Part shown: piece after piece, positions 1 through 12,700 of the stretch
Position numbering within the stretch: the stretch's first letter is position 1
Layout of the letters: the number at the start of each line of letters is the position of its first letter
Origin: Liolophura sinensis
Lineage: Eukaryota > Mollusca > Polyplacophora > Chitonida > Chitonidae
Reading direction: 5' to 3'
DNA: 61,017 nt
NCBI RefSeq assembly: GCF_032854445.1
Contig: NC_088305.1
Coordinates: 30,716,628 to 30,777,644 of the forward strand
The notes under the pieces: generated by a model
The model's database searches: none
What the model was told of the DNA's origin: nothing
Seen by the model: only the letters and a program-made list of their open reading frames with translations
Program-made: the position numbers and the translations under genes

Positions 1-562
1 AGGTTGGCAGAATGAGATTGTTTCATTTTGCTAAGCTTTAATATTAACGTTCAATTGAATTTGAAGTTCATGTACTTGAAGATGCTTTGAAAGAAGTATT
101 GTTGTCAAACATTTTGGCAATATGTGGTAATTTACATTTTTACAGTATTAATACTGAATGATTACATGAAATTCATGAGTGGCCAAATCATACTTTGGAA
201 ACTTTCTTGTATTAGATACACATGAATTCATATGTTCATCTGATAATTTCATACATGTAGAAAATTTTACACTGAGAAAAGTCCTGAATGATTTTTAAAC
301 TGTTAAAGGCCCTGAATTTTATGTTTGAAATATCAGTTTTCGATTATTTATGTATAATGAATTGAAAAAATTGACATCAAGCCATTTATAGCAGTGGTTG
401 TATCGCTTTCTAAAACTAGAATAGTACAAAAACTATCCAAAACAACATACGACTACATGCAACACATTCATTACACAGGAGTGCCAACGGGAGAGCATAT
501 TTATAAAACATTGGTGATTGATTTTGAAGTTTATATTATTTTTCTTTTAATTAATTTGTCAG
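1..562. other. Intron sequence upstream of first visible exon
   Basis: AT-rich sequence with no exon, SINE or tandem array that I can support. The preceding FERM-lobe exons are not in it. Confidence 0.6.
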
Positions 563-651
563 GGCCGTGACGGACAGGAATATTCCCTTGGTCTAACGCC
601 AACAGGAATTCTGGTTTTTGAGGGGCAACAGAAAATTGGACTGTTTTTCTG
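563..651 (+). CDS. EPB41L5: EPB41L5 exon (FERM C-lobe start)
   Basis: This is the first exon visible in the window. It follows TTTGTCAG and ends at donor GTAAGT at 652. It encodes [15 protein letters not shown] and then [14 protein letters not shown], with two bases left over to complete Trp in the next exon. The sequence is the classic start of the FERM C-lobe in EPB41L5. A 59-bp minisatellite begins about 10 bases after the donor. Confidence 0.93.
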
Positions 652-3600
652 GTAAGTTTAACACCACGGAATAAGACGAAGCAGGCTTTGTAGGTGAAGC
701 AGTCCACGTATAAAGTATGGCACCATGGAATAGGGTGAAGCAGGTTTTGTAAGTGAAGTATTCTATGTATGAAGTGTGGCACCATGGAATAAGGTGAAGC
801 AGGTTTTGTAAGTGAAGCAGTCCACGTGTGAAGAAGGGCACCATGGAATAAGGTGAAGCAGGTTTTGTAAGTGAAGCAGTCCATGTATGAAGTATTGCAT
901 CATGCAATAAGGTGAAGCATGTTTTGTAAGTGAAGCAGTCCACGTGTGAAGAAGGGCACCATGGAATAAGGTGAAGCAGGTTTTGTAAGTGAAGCAGTCC
1001 ACGGAATAAGGTGAAGCCGGTTTTGTAAGTGAAGTATTCTATGTATGAAGTATGGCACCATGGAATAAGGTGAAGCCGGTTTTGTAAGTGAAGTATTCTA
1101 TATATGAAGTATGACACCATGGAACAAGGTGAAGCAGGTTTTGTAAGTGAAGTATTTTATGTATGAAGTATGGCACCATGGAATAAGGTGAAGCCTGTTT
1201 TGTAAGTGAAGTATTCTATGTATGAAGTATGGCACCATGGAATAAGGTGAAGCCGGTTTTGTAAGTGAAGCAGTCCATGTATGAAGCATGGCACCATGGA
1301 ACAAGGTGAAGCAGGTTTTGTAAGTGAAGCAGTCCATGTGTGAAGTATGGTACCATGGAACAAGGTGAAGCCTGTTTTGTAAGTGAAGTATTCTATGTAT
1401 GAAGTGTGGCACCATGGAATAAGGTGAAGCAGGTTTTGTAAGTGAAGCAGTCCATGTATGAAGTATGGTACCATGGAACAAGGTGAAGCAGGTTTTGTAA
1501 GTGAAGCAGTCCACGTGTGAAGTATGGCACCATGGAACAAGGTGAAGCAGGTTTTGTAAGTGAAGTATTCTATGTATGAAGTGTGGCACCATGGAACAAG
1601 GTGAAGCAGGTTTTGTAAGTGAAGTATTCTATGTATGAAGTATGGCACCATGGAATAAGGTGAAGCAGGTTTTGTAAGTGAAGTATTCTATATATGAAGT
1701 ATGGCACCATGGAATAAGGTGAAGCAGGTTTTTTTAAGTGAAGCAGTCCACGTATGAAGTATGGTACCATGGAATAAGGCAAGGAAAGTCAGGTAAGGAA
1801 TATGACAATGAATAACATGAAGAAAGTGGGTGAAGTTAAATCTGTGTAATGAAGAGTATGAAAAGAAAGAATAATGTTATTTAAGAAATCCATGTATAGA
1901 GAACAGTTATGGCAAGATGTAATAGTGTGAAGGAAATGAAGGCAAAGACATCCCTACACTGAGAATGACAGCATGCACCAATTTGAAGAAAATTCAAAAG
2001 ATAAAAATTATACCAGTGATCGTTTTCTTTGTTGCAGGCCAAAGATGACTAAGTTGGACTTCAGGGGGAAGAAACTCACACTTATTGTAGTGGAGGATGA
2101 TGATGATGTAAGTTTTGGTGTGACAGCAATATAGAGGGTGGAGGAGTGGTTAGCATGCTAACACAGTACAAAGAATGAGAAACCACCCACCAGTGTGGTC
2201 GCAGTCAGTTTGTTTATGTAAGTGTTGGCATTATAGAGGGTGGAGGTGTGGTTAGCATGCTAACACAGCACACTGACTGTGTGGTCTCAGTTTGTTTATG
2301 TCCAGCTTATGCTGGCCTCCACTCCAGCGCTATATGGGAAGGTCTGTTGGCAACCTGCTGATGGTTGTGGGTTTTACCGTGGCTTGGCCATGCTGGCTGC
2401 TGTTGTATGAGTAAAATATTCGTGATCATGCCATGAAGTCATCTCTATAGATTTAATTTCGGACACGGAGGTAATTGTTTGACAAGCTATACAGAGACAA
2501 CAATGGGATATAAGCATAAATCATGCCCCACTTATTAGCAACTTGAAGGCTCATGTGTAAACATTAAACCAATCATTCATTTGGTAACTTTTAATAAGTT
2601 ACACAGTTATGGTAAATTACCTAACATTTCCTCCTTGGCTTAGTGGCTCAGTTTGCCTTATTCTGAGCGTCTTTTGACTCTAGACAAGTGTTTTCACTTC
2701 CCCAGTTTTTGTGATATCCTAATGGAAAAATGTTAAAGTCTACATCAGAAGTAATACTTTGTGACATTTATTTGCCTATAAAAATGAAAGTTTTGGGTTA
2801 TATTATTCAACAATCCAACCTTGAAACTTTGGGTGTACTCCCCTTTCCTGTTTCAGGGTCAGGAACACGAGCATACGTTTGTGTTTCGTCTGCACAACCA
2901 GAAAGCCTGTAAACACCTGTGGAAGTGTGCGGTTGAGCACCATGCCTTCTTTCGTCTCAAGGGACCCGGCAGGACGGGGTCTCGCAGACAGAACTTCTTC
3001 AGAATGGGGTCTCGTTTCCGGTATAGGTGAGTCAAATCTGTGTGCTCTCTGGTTTCCGGTATAGATGAGTGAGATCTGTGTGGACTCTGGTTTCCGGTAT
3101 AGATGAGTGAGATCTGTGTGGGCTCTCGTTTCCCCTATAGAGGAGTCAGATCTGTGTGGGCTGTCATTTCCGCTGTAGATGAGTCAGATCTGTGTGGGCT
3201 CTCGTTTTCGGTATAGATGAGTCAGATCTGTGTTGGCTCTCGTTTCCGGTATAGATGAGTCAGATCTGTGTGGGAACATGTACAGGGAATCTATGAAGAT
3301 ATGTAGATGTAGATAATGACTGAAGAGTGGATGTATGCTGCCCTGAAGATGACTTGTTACATCAGACATGTAATATTTCAGTAACGTTTGCAGAATACCA
3401 GCACCCTAAATAATGATTCACTGATACATGTAATTTCATGAAACTTTTCACCCGTGAATCCACCAGTTATACTAATGTCTACGAAAAATGTGTAATTTTG
3501 TGTGATTTGTAGCTATTCACCTTTCTGTAATTTTTGTACTACAGGGCAGTTGGTGACCCATAAATCTTGTGAATTTTTTTGATGGGCGATCCAACACATG

Positions 3601-6600
3601 GATGATTGTGGGTTTCCCCAGGCTCTGACCGGTTTCCTCCCACCATAATGTTGGCTGCTGTCCAATAAGTGCAATATTTTTGAGTACCAAATAAGTCTTG
3701 AGTATGAAATAGATAAATAAATAAATAAATATCCAACACATGGACATTTTCTGTCATTTGGACCGGCCCTGATGGTTCGGTAGAACGTCTGCTTCCGGGG
3801 CAGTAGATCCAGGGTCAATCCTGGGTCGTGTCACATCTAAGACCTTAAAAGAGATCCGTATCAGTATGGGTGTTGGTGGGGCGGATTACTTGCCATTGGT
3901 AAGTCATTTCAGTGAGGCAGCACTTGGTAAAAGAGCATTGAAAATCTGTACTGCAACAATGTGGAACGTTACATGCACTCTGAGAACTGAAAAATTGTTA
4001 AGCACAACGTTAAATCCCAAGCACTCACTCTGTCATTTGGCCGATTTTCAGACTTTGCCATCAGGATTTTCTTGAAAAAAAAAAACAAAACTGGAAATTC
4101 CACATTATGACAAAAATTAATAGAGGAAGTAAATACACTGAAAATTGTATGTTGTAGTTCGTGAACCTTTAAGGTGTCTTAATTCCCCGCTTTCAGCAGT
4201 CTTCACTGAAATATTCCTTTACAATATACAATGCTCTCTACATCTTCATAATGACACAATTAACGGTTTTGGAAAGCAGTAACAAGGATTAATTGTGTAT
4301 CTTACCTGTTTGCTGATCAAGCGGGCACACAGAATACCAGACTGCCACCATGAACAAGGCTCGAAGGAGCGTCAAGTTTGAGCGCAAGCCCAGCCAAAGG
4401 TATTCAAGACGCACAACTTTTGAGCGGAAGGAGGCAGAGCTAGCACGCCAACGGGAGCGTGAAAGGAACGCCAAGTAAGCCTGTTTGAACTGTGGTTTAC
4501 ACAATGTGGTAGTCGAAATGGCTGATTTGAGGAAACTCTTTGTAAAGCCTAAGTAAACAGTTGTAAGTTGATGAGGACACTGTTGTTAGACAAGACATCC
4601 CACCTTTTGGTGCTGACACTAAATCATGCATGTTGGCGCCAAGTAATTAAGGCGCTTGCCTTGGTTTTCACTAGCTACATTAGATCAGATGCAGGTTCAA
4701 TCCCAGCCTAGATTCTTTTTGTATAAACATTCTCAAGGCCTAGGGCCGACCCTGATAACACTTAGGTAGAGCGTCTGCTTCGGGAGAGGTAGATCCAGGG
4801 TCAATCTTGGTTCGAGTCACACATAAGACCGTAAAAGAGGAAGTTGTAACTTCATATAATAAATTCATATAACAATCATATGACCGCAAAATTGTTAATT
4901 ACTTGTTAAAATTTGTTAAAATTGTTCTTTTGCAATTTTGGATAAGGTGACACCAACACTAAATATCATATTTTTATTTCATCTGATCTTTATCTATTTT
5001 TTTTTCCTGAAATGGTCTACTTTTCACACAGATTAGATGATTGTCAAGTTTTGCTGTTATACCCGCTGACATTGACCGTTTACTCTGCTCGAAAAACATC
5101 AATTAAGACTGATGTTGTCCATGTTACCATATTTAATCTTGACTCAATAAATTGCAGAAAGGCCGAGTCTGAAGTCAAGACGACAGCTACTGTGACGACG
5201 CCCAAACCCGCACCCATTGTTGCCCCCAAGCCCAGCGTTAAGCCGTCGGCTCCCTCGCCTCCACTACCTGCAGCTCAGTCCTCCCAGAAGGCAGAAGAGG
5301 AGGCGTCAAACCTGACTGTGGCCAATGGGAGCGCTGCCAAAGCTACAACATCTGTCTCGGCTATGGAGCGATTGGATAATCTGATCAAGGCGACGGCTAA
5401 AGGTCGAACTCCGTCACAGTCATCGGATCAGTCTGCCTCCTCGTCTGTCAGTTCTCCCTCCCCTCATCAGCCAATCCCAGAGCTTAGTCTCTTAGGTACG
5501 TGTGCTGTCTCTGTAGGGGCAATAATTTATTTCTGTACGTGTGGTACATGTACATACAATTTTGGCTTCAGTTAATTTATAGCCTTACGAGAAAGAAAAT
5601 AACTGTAATTCACCAAGTTTAGCATTTTTGATGTAACACAATTTGCTTGATTCTGAATTATGCATACACCTTATACATTGTTTGTTTATTTATTTATTTG
5701 CTTGGTGTTTTATTTCACTTATACCACTGCTGCCAGCTTCCCTTACTGGTGATTTTTTATCTCACCTGTACAAAGTATAGGCATAGCTTACGTTATACCA
5801 TGACCGTCGGTGTCTTATAACAGGGAAAGCAATGTTAAACAAGATGTTTGGGTGGTGTAGGTGTTGAGATCAGGGTTTGCACTTGTGTAGAGCACAATAA
5901 CTCGCGGGGGATATTCCATTGTTGATTCGGTGTGTACATATTAAATACAGTAAATTACTAAATTCCTGACTTAGTGTACTGTGTATTAGAATCATGGTTA
6001 AACAACATGTTAGGGGTGGTATCTCAAAAAGTTCAGCATGTATTGACCTGAAGTTTCACATAAAGCTCAATGACACAATGGGAATGTTCCATCGCTGATG
6101 CATGCTTTGGGTGCATATTAATTACCATAAATTACGAACATTACCAAATTCATGACTTCGGTATTTATGTATTGAGTTGAAGTTTCTCATTCATGTGTCC
6201 CCTACAGGTGAGCTCTTTGGTAGCCTTGCTAAGTTATCTACCTGGTGAATGCAGGTGGTGTATTTTGTGGCATAACCCACACTTGGAATTCCTGGCTGTC
6301 ACATCTTCCTCTTACATGTAGATTACCACGTACAGAGAACGATAATTTGTCTTGACAACAAAAGGGGGGAAATACTATGGCTATTTATGCTTTGTTCTTG
6401 GCAGAGGCCTCTGAGCTAGCTGCGGCCAAGATGAAGGGACTGGACCGGCCAGGACCTGTGGTGTCCAAGCCTCCCAAAGATGTGAACAGTTTTATTAACA
6501 ACCAGATCAAGTTTGCAGGAGGGGCGACGGCTATCCCGCCAGAACATATGAAATGTAATATACTCAAGGCAAAGATGGAGGAGGAGCTGAAAAAATGTAA

Positions 6601-6764
6601 GTGAAGCTGATATTTGTAACATTTGGGCAATATTCTTTTGGAGTTTGTCAGTGTGTCCGTCTATTTATTGGCTTCAGATGAAAGAGTAGACAAATTTTTA
6701 TTTACTCATCGAAAGATCATCTCTTCAAACTAAGATTTATTTGTTCTTTCTTCAGTTGTTGTTG

Positions 6765-6795
<31 letters not shown>

Positions 6796-9700
6796 ATGAT
6801 CGTTACCAGGACTAAGATGTACTTGACTAAATTTTTTGAGAAAGACTTTCTGTATTACAATTTTAGCGAAGGCAAAGCTCATTATTCACTTTTCAGCAGT
6901 ATTGAGATCTCCCCAACCCCCACCCTCCAAGTCTCACCCCTATTGATGGTTATGGGGGCCTCCGTGGCTCAGTCGGTTAGCGCGCTAGCGCAGCGTAATG
7001 ACCCAGGAGCCTCTCACCAATGCAGTCGCTGTGAGTTCAAGTCCAGCTCATGCTGGCTTCCTCTCCGGCCGTAAGTGGGAAGGTCTGCCAGCAACCTGCG
7101 GATGGTCATGGGTTTCCCCCGGGCTGTGCCCGGTTTCCACCCACCATAATGCTGGCCGCCGTCGTATAAGTGAAATATTCTTGAGTACGTCGTAAAACAC
7201 CAATCAAATAAATAAATAAATAAATAAATATTGATGGTTATTGCTTTCACTAACACATAGCGAAGGCAAAGCTCATTCACTTTTCAGCAGTATTGAGATC
7301 TCCCCAACCCCCACCCTCCAAGCCTCACCCCTATTGATGATTGGGATAAGTAAGAATTTTGGAAAAAATTATCTAGTCATGTCTTAAGTCCATATGCACC
7401 AAAAGTCAGGTGGGAAACACACCAAAACTTAGAAAGCAACTTTAGTTTAACAATAATGCTCTTAAAGAGTGATAGAGTAGGCAAATTTTTATTGACACAC
7501 AAAAATTGTTATGGTTCAACTCTTGACACACTAGCAGCCAATGAAATTGGCATAAACATAATCTTTTCTTTTTTATCAGCCAATGAGAAGGAAGCTTGTA
7601 TAGAAGAAACAGAGACAGAAACGGAAGAAGATGATGATGATACAGGGGAGGAAGGAGCTCTGAGGTAGGACTTAACTCAATGGTTCCTAAAATATTCAAT
7701 CATAAATTTGTGAATACACATATGTGTTGAGTGGCAGTGATTTATGGAACTTGGATGTAATGGCGTTGTACAATGTTTCTATGCTCAGTGATGCATTTGG
7801 ATTTGTGTCTTCAGACAAAGCCTGCTATGCCTTGACCTTCATTTTTTCCACAAAGCATTTTTGATATGTTTTTTGCAAAAAATTCCTTCTTGATTTGTTT
7901 TGGTTGACCAGATCGCATGGAACGTAACCCAAACTAATAAGAGTTGCATGTGAAATTGGAAAAGCATCGTTTATTAAGCATAATACAATAATAATAATAA
8001 TAATAATAATAATAAACTTAAAGGATAAATCTGGCATGATTGTCCTCAGGGCTTTTTTTTTTTGTTTTGTTTCCCCTCCTTTTCTTTTACTATAAAAATG
8101 ATTCGCTCTAGACGAATTCTCTGTCTGTTGCACTTTTCTTCGTTCCTTTCAGTCTTCTTAGTTCCTTTCAGTTTTCTTAGTTCCTTTCAGTTTTCTTGAA
8201 TATTTCTACATGTATGTAACTTTGAATCCTTACAGGTATTGGGTACATGTATTCTTCTCCTTGTATGCATGGCTGATAGCCCTTTGCCTTCTTACTGTAT
8301 GAACTTTACTTGTGTATAAGAATGTGTAGTCAAGTGTAGATATAGATAGTGTATGAAGTGAGGATGTAATCAACATCATGCTCTGGCCAAGTTGTAAACG
8401 TGTCCTTTGGCTGCATGCGAAGTAAATCTCTTGCTGTAGTGACATTCATTGTTTTTTTTTTTTTTTTAATAAAAGGATAGGCTAAAGATAAAATTGATGT
8501 AATTTTTCTCTTTTTGAAATTCTGTTTGAGGAATATGTAAAAAGTTTCCATTTCCCATCAGTCATCACAATGATTTTTATTTTAGAATACAGACGCTATA
8601 CATGTATACTTAAATGTGAACTCTTCAGATCTCTCTTTTTTTTTTGTGTATTTTCCTGAAAAAGTCCAAAAAAAATCACTAGCTCAAGCTGCTTTATAGA
8701 CAAGAAAAAGGCAGATACGTGCATCTTGTTATCTAATTGAGATAATGGGTGAGATGGCCTCTCTCGTCATGGCAAATACATGTAGGATTAGAGTAGCCTG
8801 GTATAGAGGCCATCTGTGTACATGTATGTTATCAGGAATGGTCTAGTAAGGACCCCCATGTTTTATTTAGAGTAGAGTCTGTCCTCACACAAACGGTGTG
8901 AAGTAGCCTAGTATGTAGGATCGCCCATTCAGTATTTATAAACATGGCATTGACTAGGATCTCCATGTTTTCTTTTCTATTCAGAAGAATTTGTATCCTT
9001 AATACAAGAACAGTGTGAAGTAGCCTAGTATATAGGCTCACCTGTTCATACTCACGACACGGTCTGGTGAGGTCCTTCATGTTTTCTTGTGGGTAAAGTT
9101 TGCATCCTTGATTACAGCAATAGTGATTCGGACCCGGAAGAAAGTGATGACGAAGATAGAGTCTTTCACAGGTGACCATGGCAACCCATCATCCAATCAA
9201 AACTAACCAACGCGTGTATCTATATTATAAACGTAACATGGTGATAGTTTCTATATTAAACCTTAATTTGTTATTGTGTGATGGACTTTGGGTGTGGATT
9301 CTTCTGTGTGCTAACATCTGAGTGCTGTGTGGATGAACAATCTACTCTGATCTAGTGAAAAATATAGGTGTCTCTAATTCCAGCATATATATGCATTCAA
9401 AATGGTGGCTGTTTGTGTATCCATGGTAACCATAATAATCAAATAATGCGTTTTGAGAAGGAACTCTGAGCGCTAACATGTGGTGTTGTAAACAACAATG
9501 ACCTTTGATTGGGAGAAGATGATGCTGGAATTCTACAAGTAGCTTAGTTTCCATGGTTGTGGTCTGTAGAGTAACAGTAACTCTGTATAAGTTTAATGAG
9601 AATGTTTGCTGGAGTAGGTGCATGGATGTATAGAATAGTAATATTTGATCTTTTATGTTCAAGTAAAATTAGATAGGCATGTGATACTGGAGTAAGTTAA

Positions 9701-12700
9701 TAATACTCACAAGTGTCAAACTTTATTAATTTACACACACGGTAGGGTTTAAAAAATCTTGAACAACAGAAACAAATTAATCTCTCCAAACTGCTGGGGG
9801 CTGGATTCCATGTTTCTGTGTAAATTCCTCTTCTGTATGTCTTCCCAGGTGGCATTTTGGTCAGCAATTATGTCTGTAGACAATCAGTAATGTAGGGTAA
9901 TTTTGAAACCTTCATAAACACACCAGTCAAGTTAAAAAAAATACACCAGCCATTTCAGGTTCCTGGTAGAAAACACTGGTAGCTGTGGCTTAGCCTACAT
10001 GTCTGTCAACTGGAAGTAGCCTACGATGAAAGGTCTGCAGCCCGGTGATGTCTGCTACTGTCCTAAACATATGTGTTTAGGGCTGTTTTTTCTCTTTCTC
10101 AGTTCATTCAATATGAGGCTTACACAGTCCTTACAGTAATATAAATACATGATGTTATTTAGATATCACTTTTATACAAGCTCGACAAATGATAAGATAT
10201 GAGTGTGAAGGATCACGCAGAGGTGTGACTGCTTCCTGGCTGTGTTGGGGCGATATCCTCAGTGGGAGGCACGCGCTATTGCACGTGCTTTATTCACAAG
10301 AAAGTCGTGTTTGTTTGTGAAGTTTGTTTGCCATAAAATATCTGCTATAAGGTTCTGTATCAAAATTAGTGCGCCGACCATCTATACCAGTCGATGGCTT
10401 CGATGGCATATTTACTGCCTTAAACTACTTAATCAAGTGGATGAACTGATTTTGTTTCGCTGAGGTAGGTTACATATTGAGCAATAAACTTCTCGCTTTT
10501 CACGGCTTTGTGTTCGCTTGCAAACTAGCTAGGATTAGTCAGTAGACAGAACTATAGTCACACCTGTAACGATAATCCTACGCACCTCAGCAGGTATCTG
10601 ACACAGCCCAGTAGAGGGTTTGTCACACCTCAGCAGGTCTCTGACACAGCCAACTAGAGGGTTTTTCACACCTCAGCAGGTCTCTGACACAGCCAAGTAG
10701 AGGGTTTTTCAACCCTCAGCAGGTCTCTGACACAGCCCAGTAGAGGGTTTGTCACACCTCAGCAGGTCTCTGACACAGCCCAGTAGAGGGTTTGTCACAC
10801 CTCAGCAAGTCTCTGACACAGCCCAGTAAAGGGTTTGTCACGCCTCAGCAGGCCTCCGACACAGCCCAGTAGAGGGTTTGTCACACCTCAGCAGGTCTCT
10901 GACACAGCCCAGTAAAGGGTTTGTCACGCCTCAGCAGGTCTCCGACACAGCCCGGTGGAGGGTCCGTCACACCTCAACAGGTCACACTAATAGTGAAGTA
11001 AAGCAAACCTTGGACAATTTCACTAAAAAAACATTGGACAATTTCACTAAAAAAAAACAGGCTCGAACCCTACATTAATTTTTGCTATCCACCGATTCCC
11101 TGATACGAACAAAACATAAACATGTCAAAGCCGGCATCGGTAAACCATCTTTTAACAGTAATTCAGCCATTTAAACTTTTGAATTGGGCAGACCAAACTA
11201 ACATCCACCATGTTGGGAATTTTATCGTTTTTCACCTTCGGGTTGGGTGATGGGCCGTGAAAATATAATCTTAATAATAATGGTAATAATTGAAGGTGGT
11301 TTATGTTAGAATTTTTATGTTAGAAAAGTGTTCTGTTAAAATTTTGAAACATGCTAAAAAAAAACAGAATGCAGTTTTGGCATCCTTTTTAGAGGAGTCT
11401 TTATAGAGTAGGAAGTTTTGTTTATTTCATAAGGAACTGTTGAATGAAAATGGTGTATCATTGCAAGTGTTAGGTGAATGAAGATTTATCACCTGTCTGT
11501 AAACTGCCCCTCAGGACCCGCTGGTAGCTGCAATTGATTCTAGATCCTACAGTTGAGTTTACAGTTGATTGTAATAAGTGACACTGCTTGCACACAGGAG
11601 TTGTAAGGTGATTGTAATTTTTTGAAGTTACAACCGTGATTGTATGCCAAATTTGACTCTTTCGCAAAGGTGGCTTGTGTAAATGGACAATGTACTGGTC
11701 AATAAGTTTTTCTTGCCTTCGTTTTCAAAAGTGTTCTACGTCATAATGATTCAGGAGCTAGCAACAACAACATATGACAAAATGCTCGTAACATCTTTTT
11801 CAGACACATTACTTGTCTTTCTAAACTGAGTCCAAAAACTCTGACTAACAGTCTCTCTGTTAGGCAAGTATTTGTATTTAACATTAATTTTGGGTTGAAT
11901 GTAAACGTGTACAACAGGGTTGACCCGATTGTAATTTCTGATTGTAAGTTCCAAATATCGTAGCTTACGATCCCTACATACAAGAGGGTCTTGATTATAG
12001 GCTGTGGCTACAATCAAGATCTTAAGTGATTTTTAGGCCTGTGATCCCTTAGTGCAAGCAGTCCTTGTTCTGGGAAGAGCTTTAAGGTTAGCACTGCAGA
12101 ACCGAGTAGATAGTGTTCATCTATAGTCTCTTCTTATTTGTATTCTTAAGGATAAATTAAGCCAAGTGTAATGTTTCCCCACCATTTCTTTCATATACCC
12201 TAGGTTCTCAGCCTTTTTTGAAAGATCAGCTTTCACTGCAGTTTATTCATATTTTTACATTTTGGAGACAAAACTACATTGGTTGGATTGTTCAGTTTCA
12301 GGGCTTCAGAAAAAGTATATTTTTTCAGTGAACACAGAATAATGTCATGAGAATATGCTGAATAAACACCTGGCAAACATGCGAAAAGGTTTTTACTGGC
12401 TTAAAACCAGTTTTGTCCATGAAGCCAAACTTGAAATTTGTACACTGTATTGCAGTCTTGAATACATAAGTGCCTTTCTGACTTCAGTGCTGATGTACCC
12501 ATAAAAATGCTCAAAACAGTAAGGCACAAATGCAAAAGTTCAGCAGCTTTCATTTACCTGTCAAGGGATAAAAAAAATCAAGTGTCATTCAAGAATTTTA
12601 CAGGTGTGTGTTACGAGTTTAGGGTGACATGTATGTAAGAGCTTGACAATTGTTATTCTTTCCTAAAGTCTACTCCAGTCTTAAGAAATTGTATTGAAAT

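Noticed and set aside
593-1782. Long minus-strand ORFs (up to 175 codons)
   Set aside because: They lie wholly in the 59-bp minisatellite and exist only because the unit lacks stops in that direction.
5012-5157. 5' extension of the open frame before the exon at 5158
   Set aside because: A clear acceptor at 5157 and the phase of the previous exon place the exon start at 5158. The extension has no family match.
6954-7030. tRNA gene
   Set aside because: A and B boxes are present, but they belong to the SINE head: body, A-rich tail and target duplication follow, and other copies exist.
8142-8198. Three CCTTTCAG acceptors marking a hidden exon
   Set aside because: No open frame in the right phase with a donor follows, and the neighbouring exons already join in frame.
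10578-10985. Possible CRISPR-like array
   Set aside because: The repeats are directly tandem with no unique spacers and lie in an animal intron. The same holds for all the other arrays.
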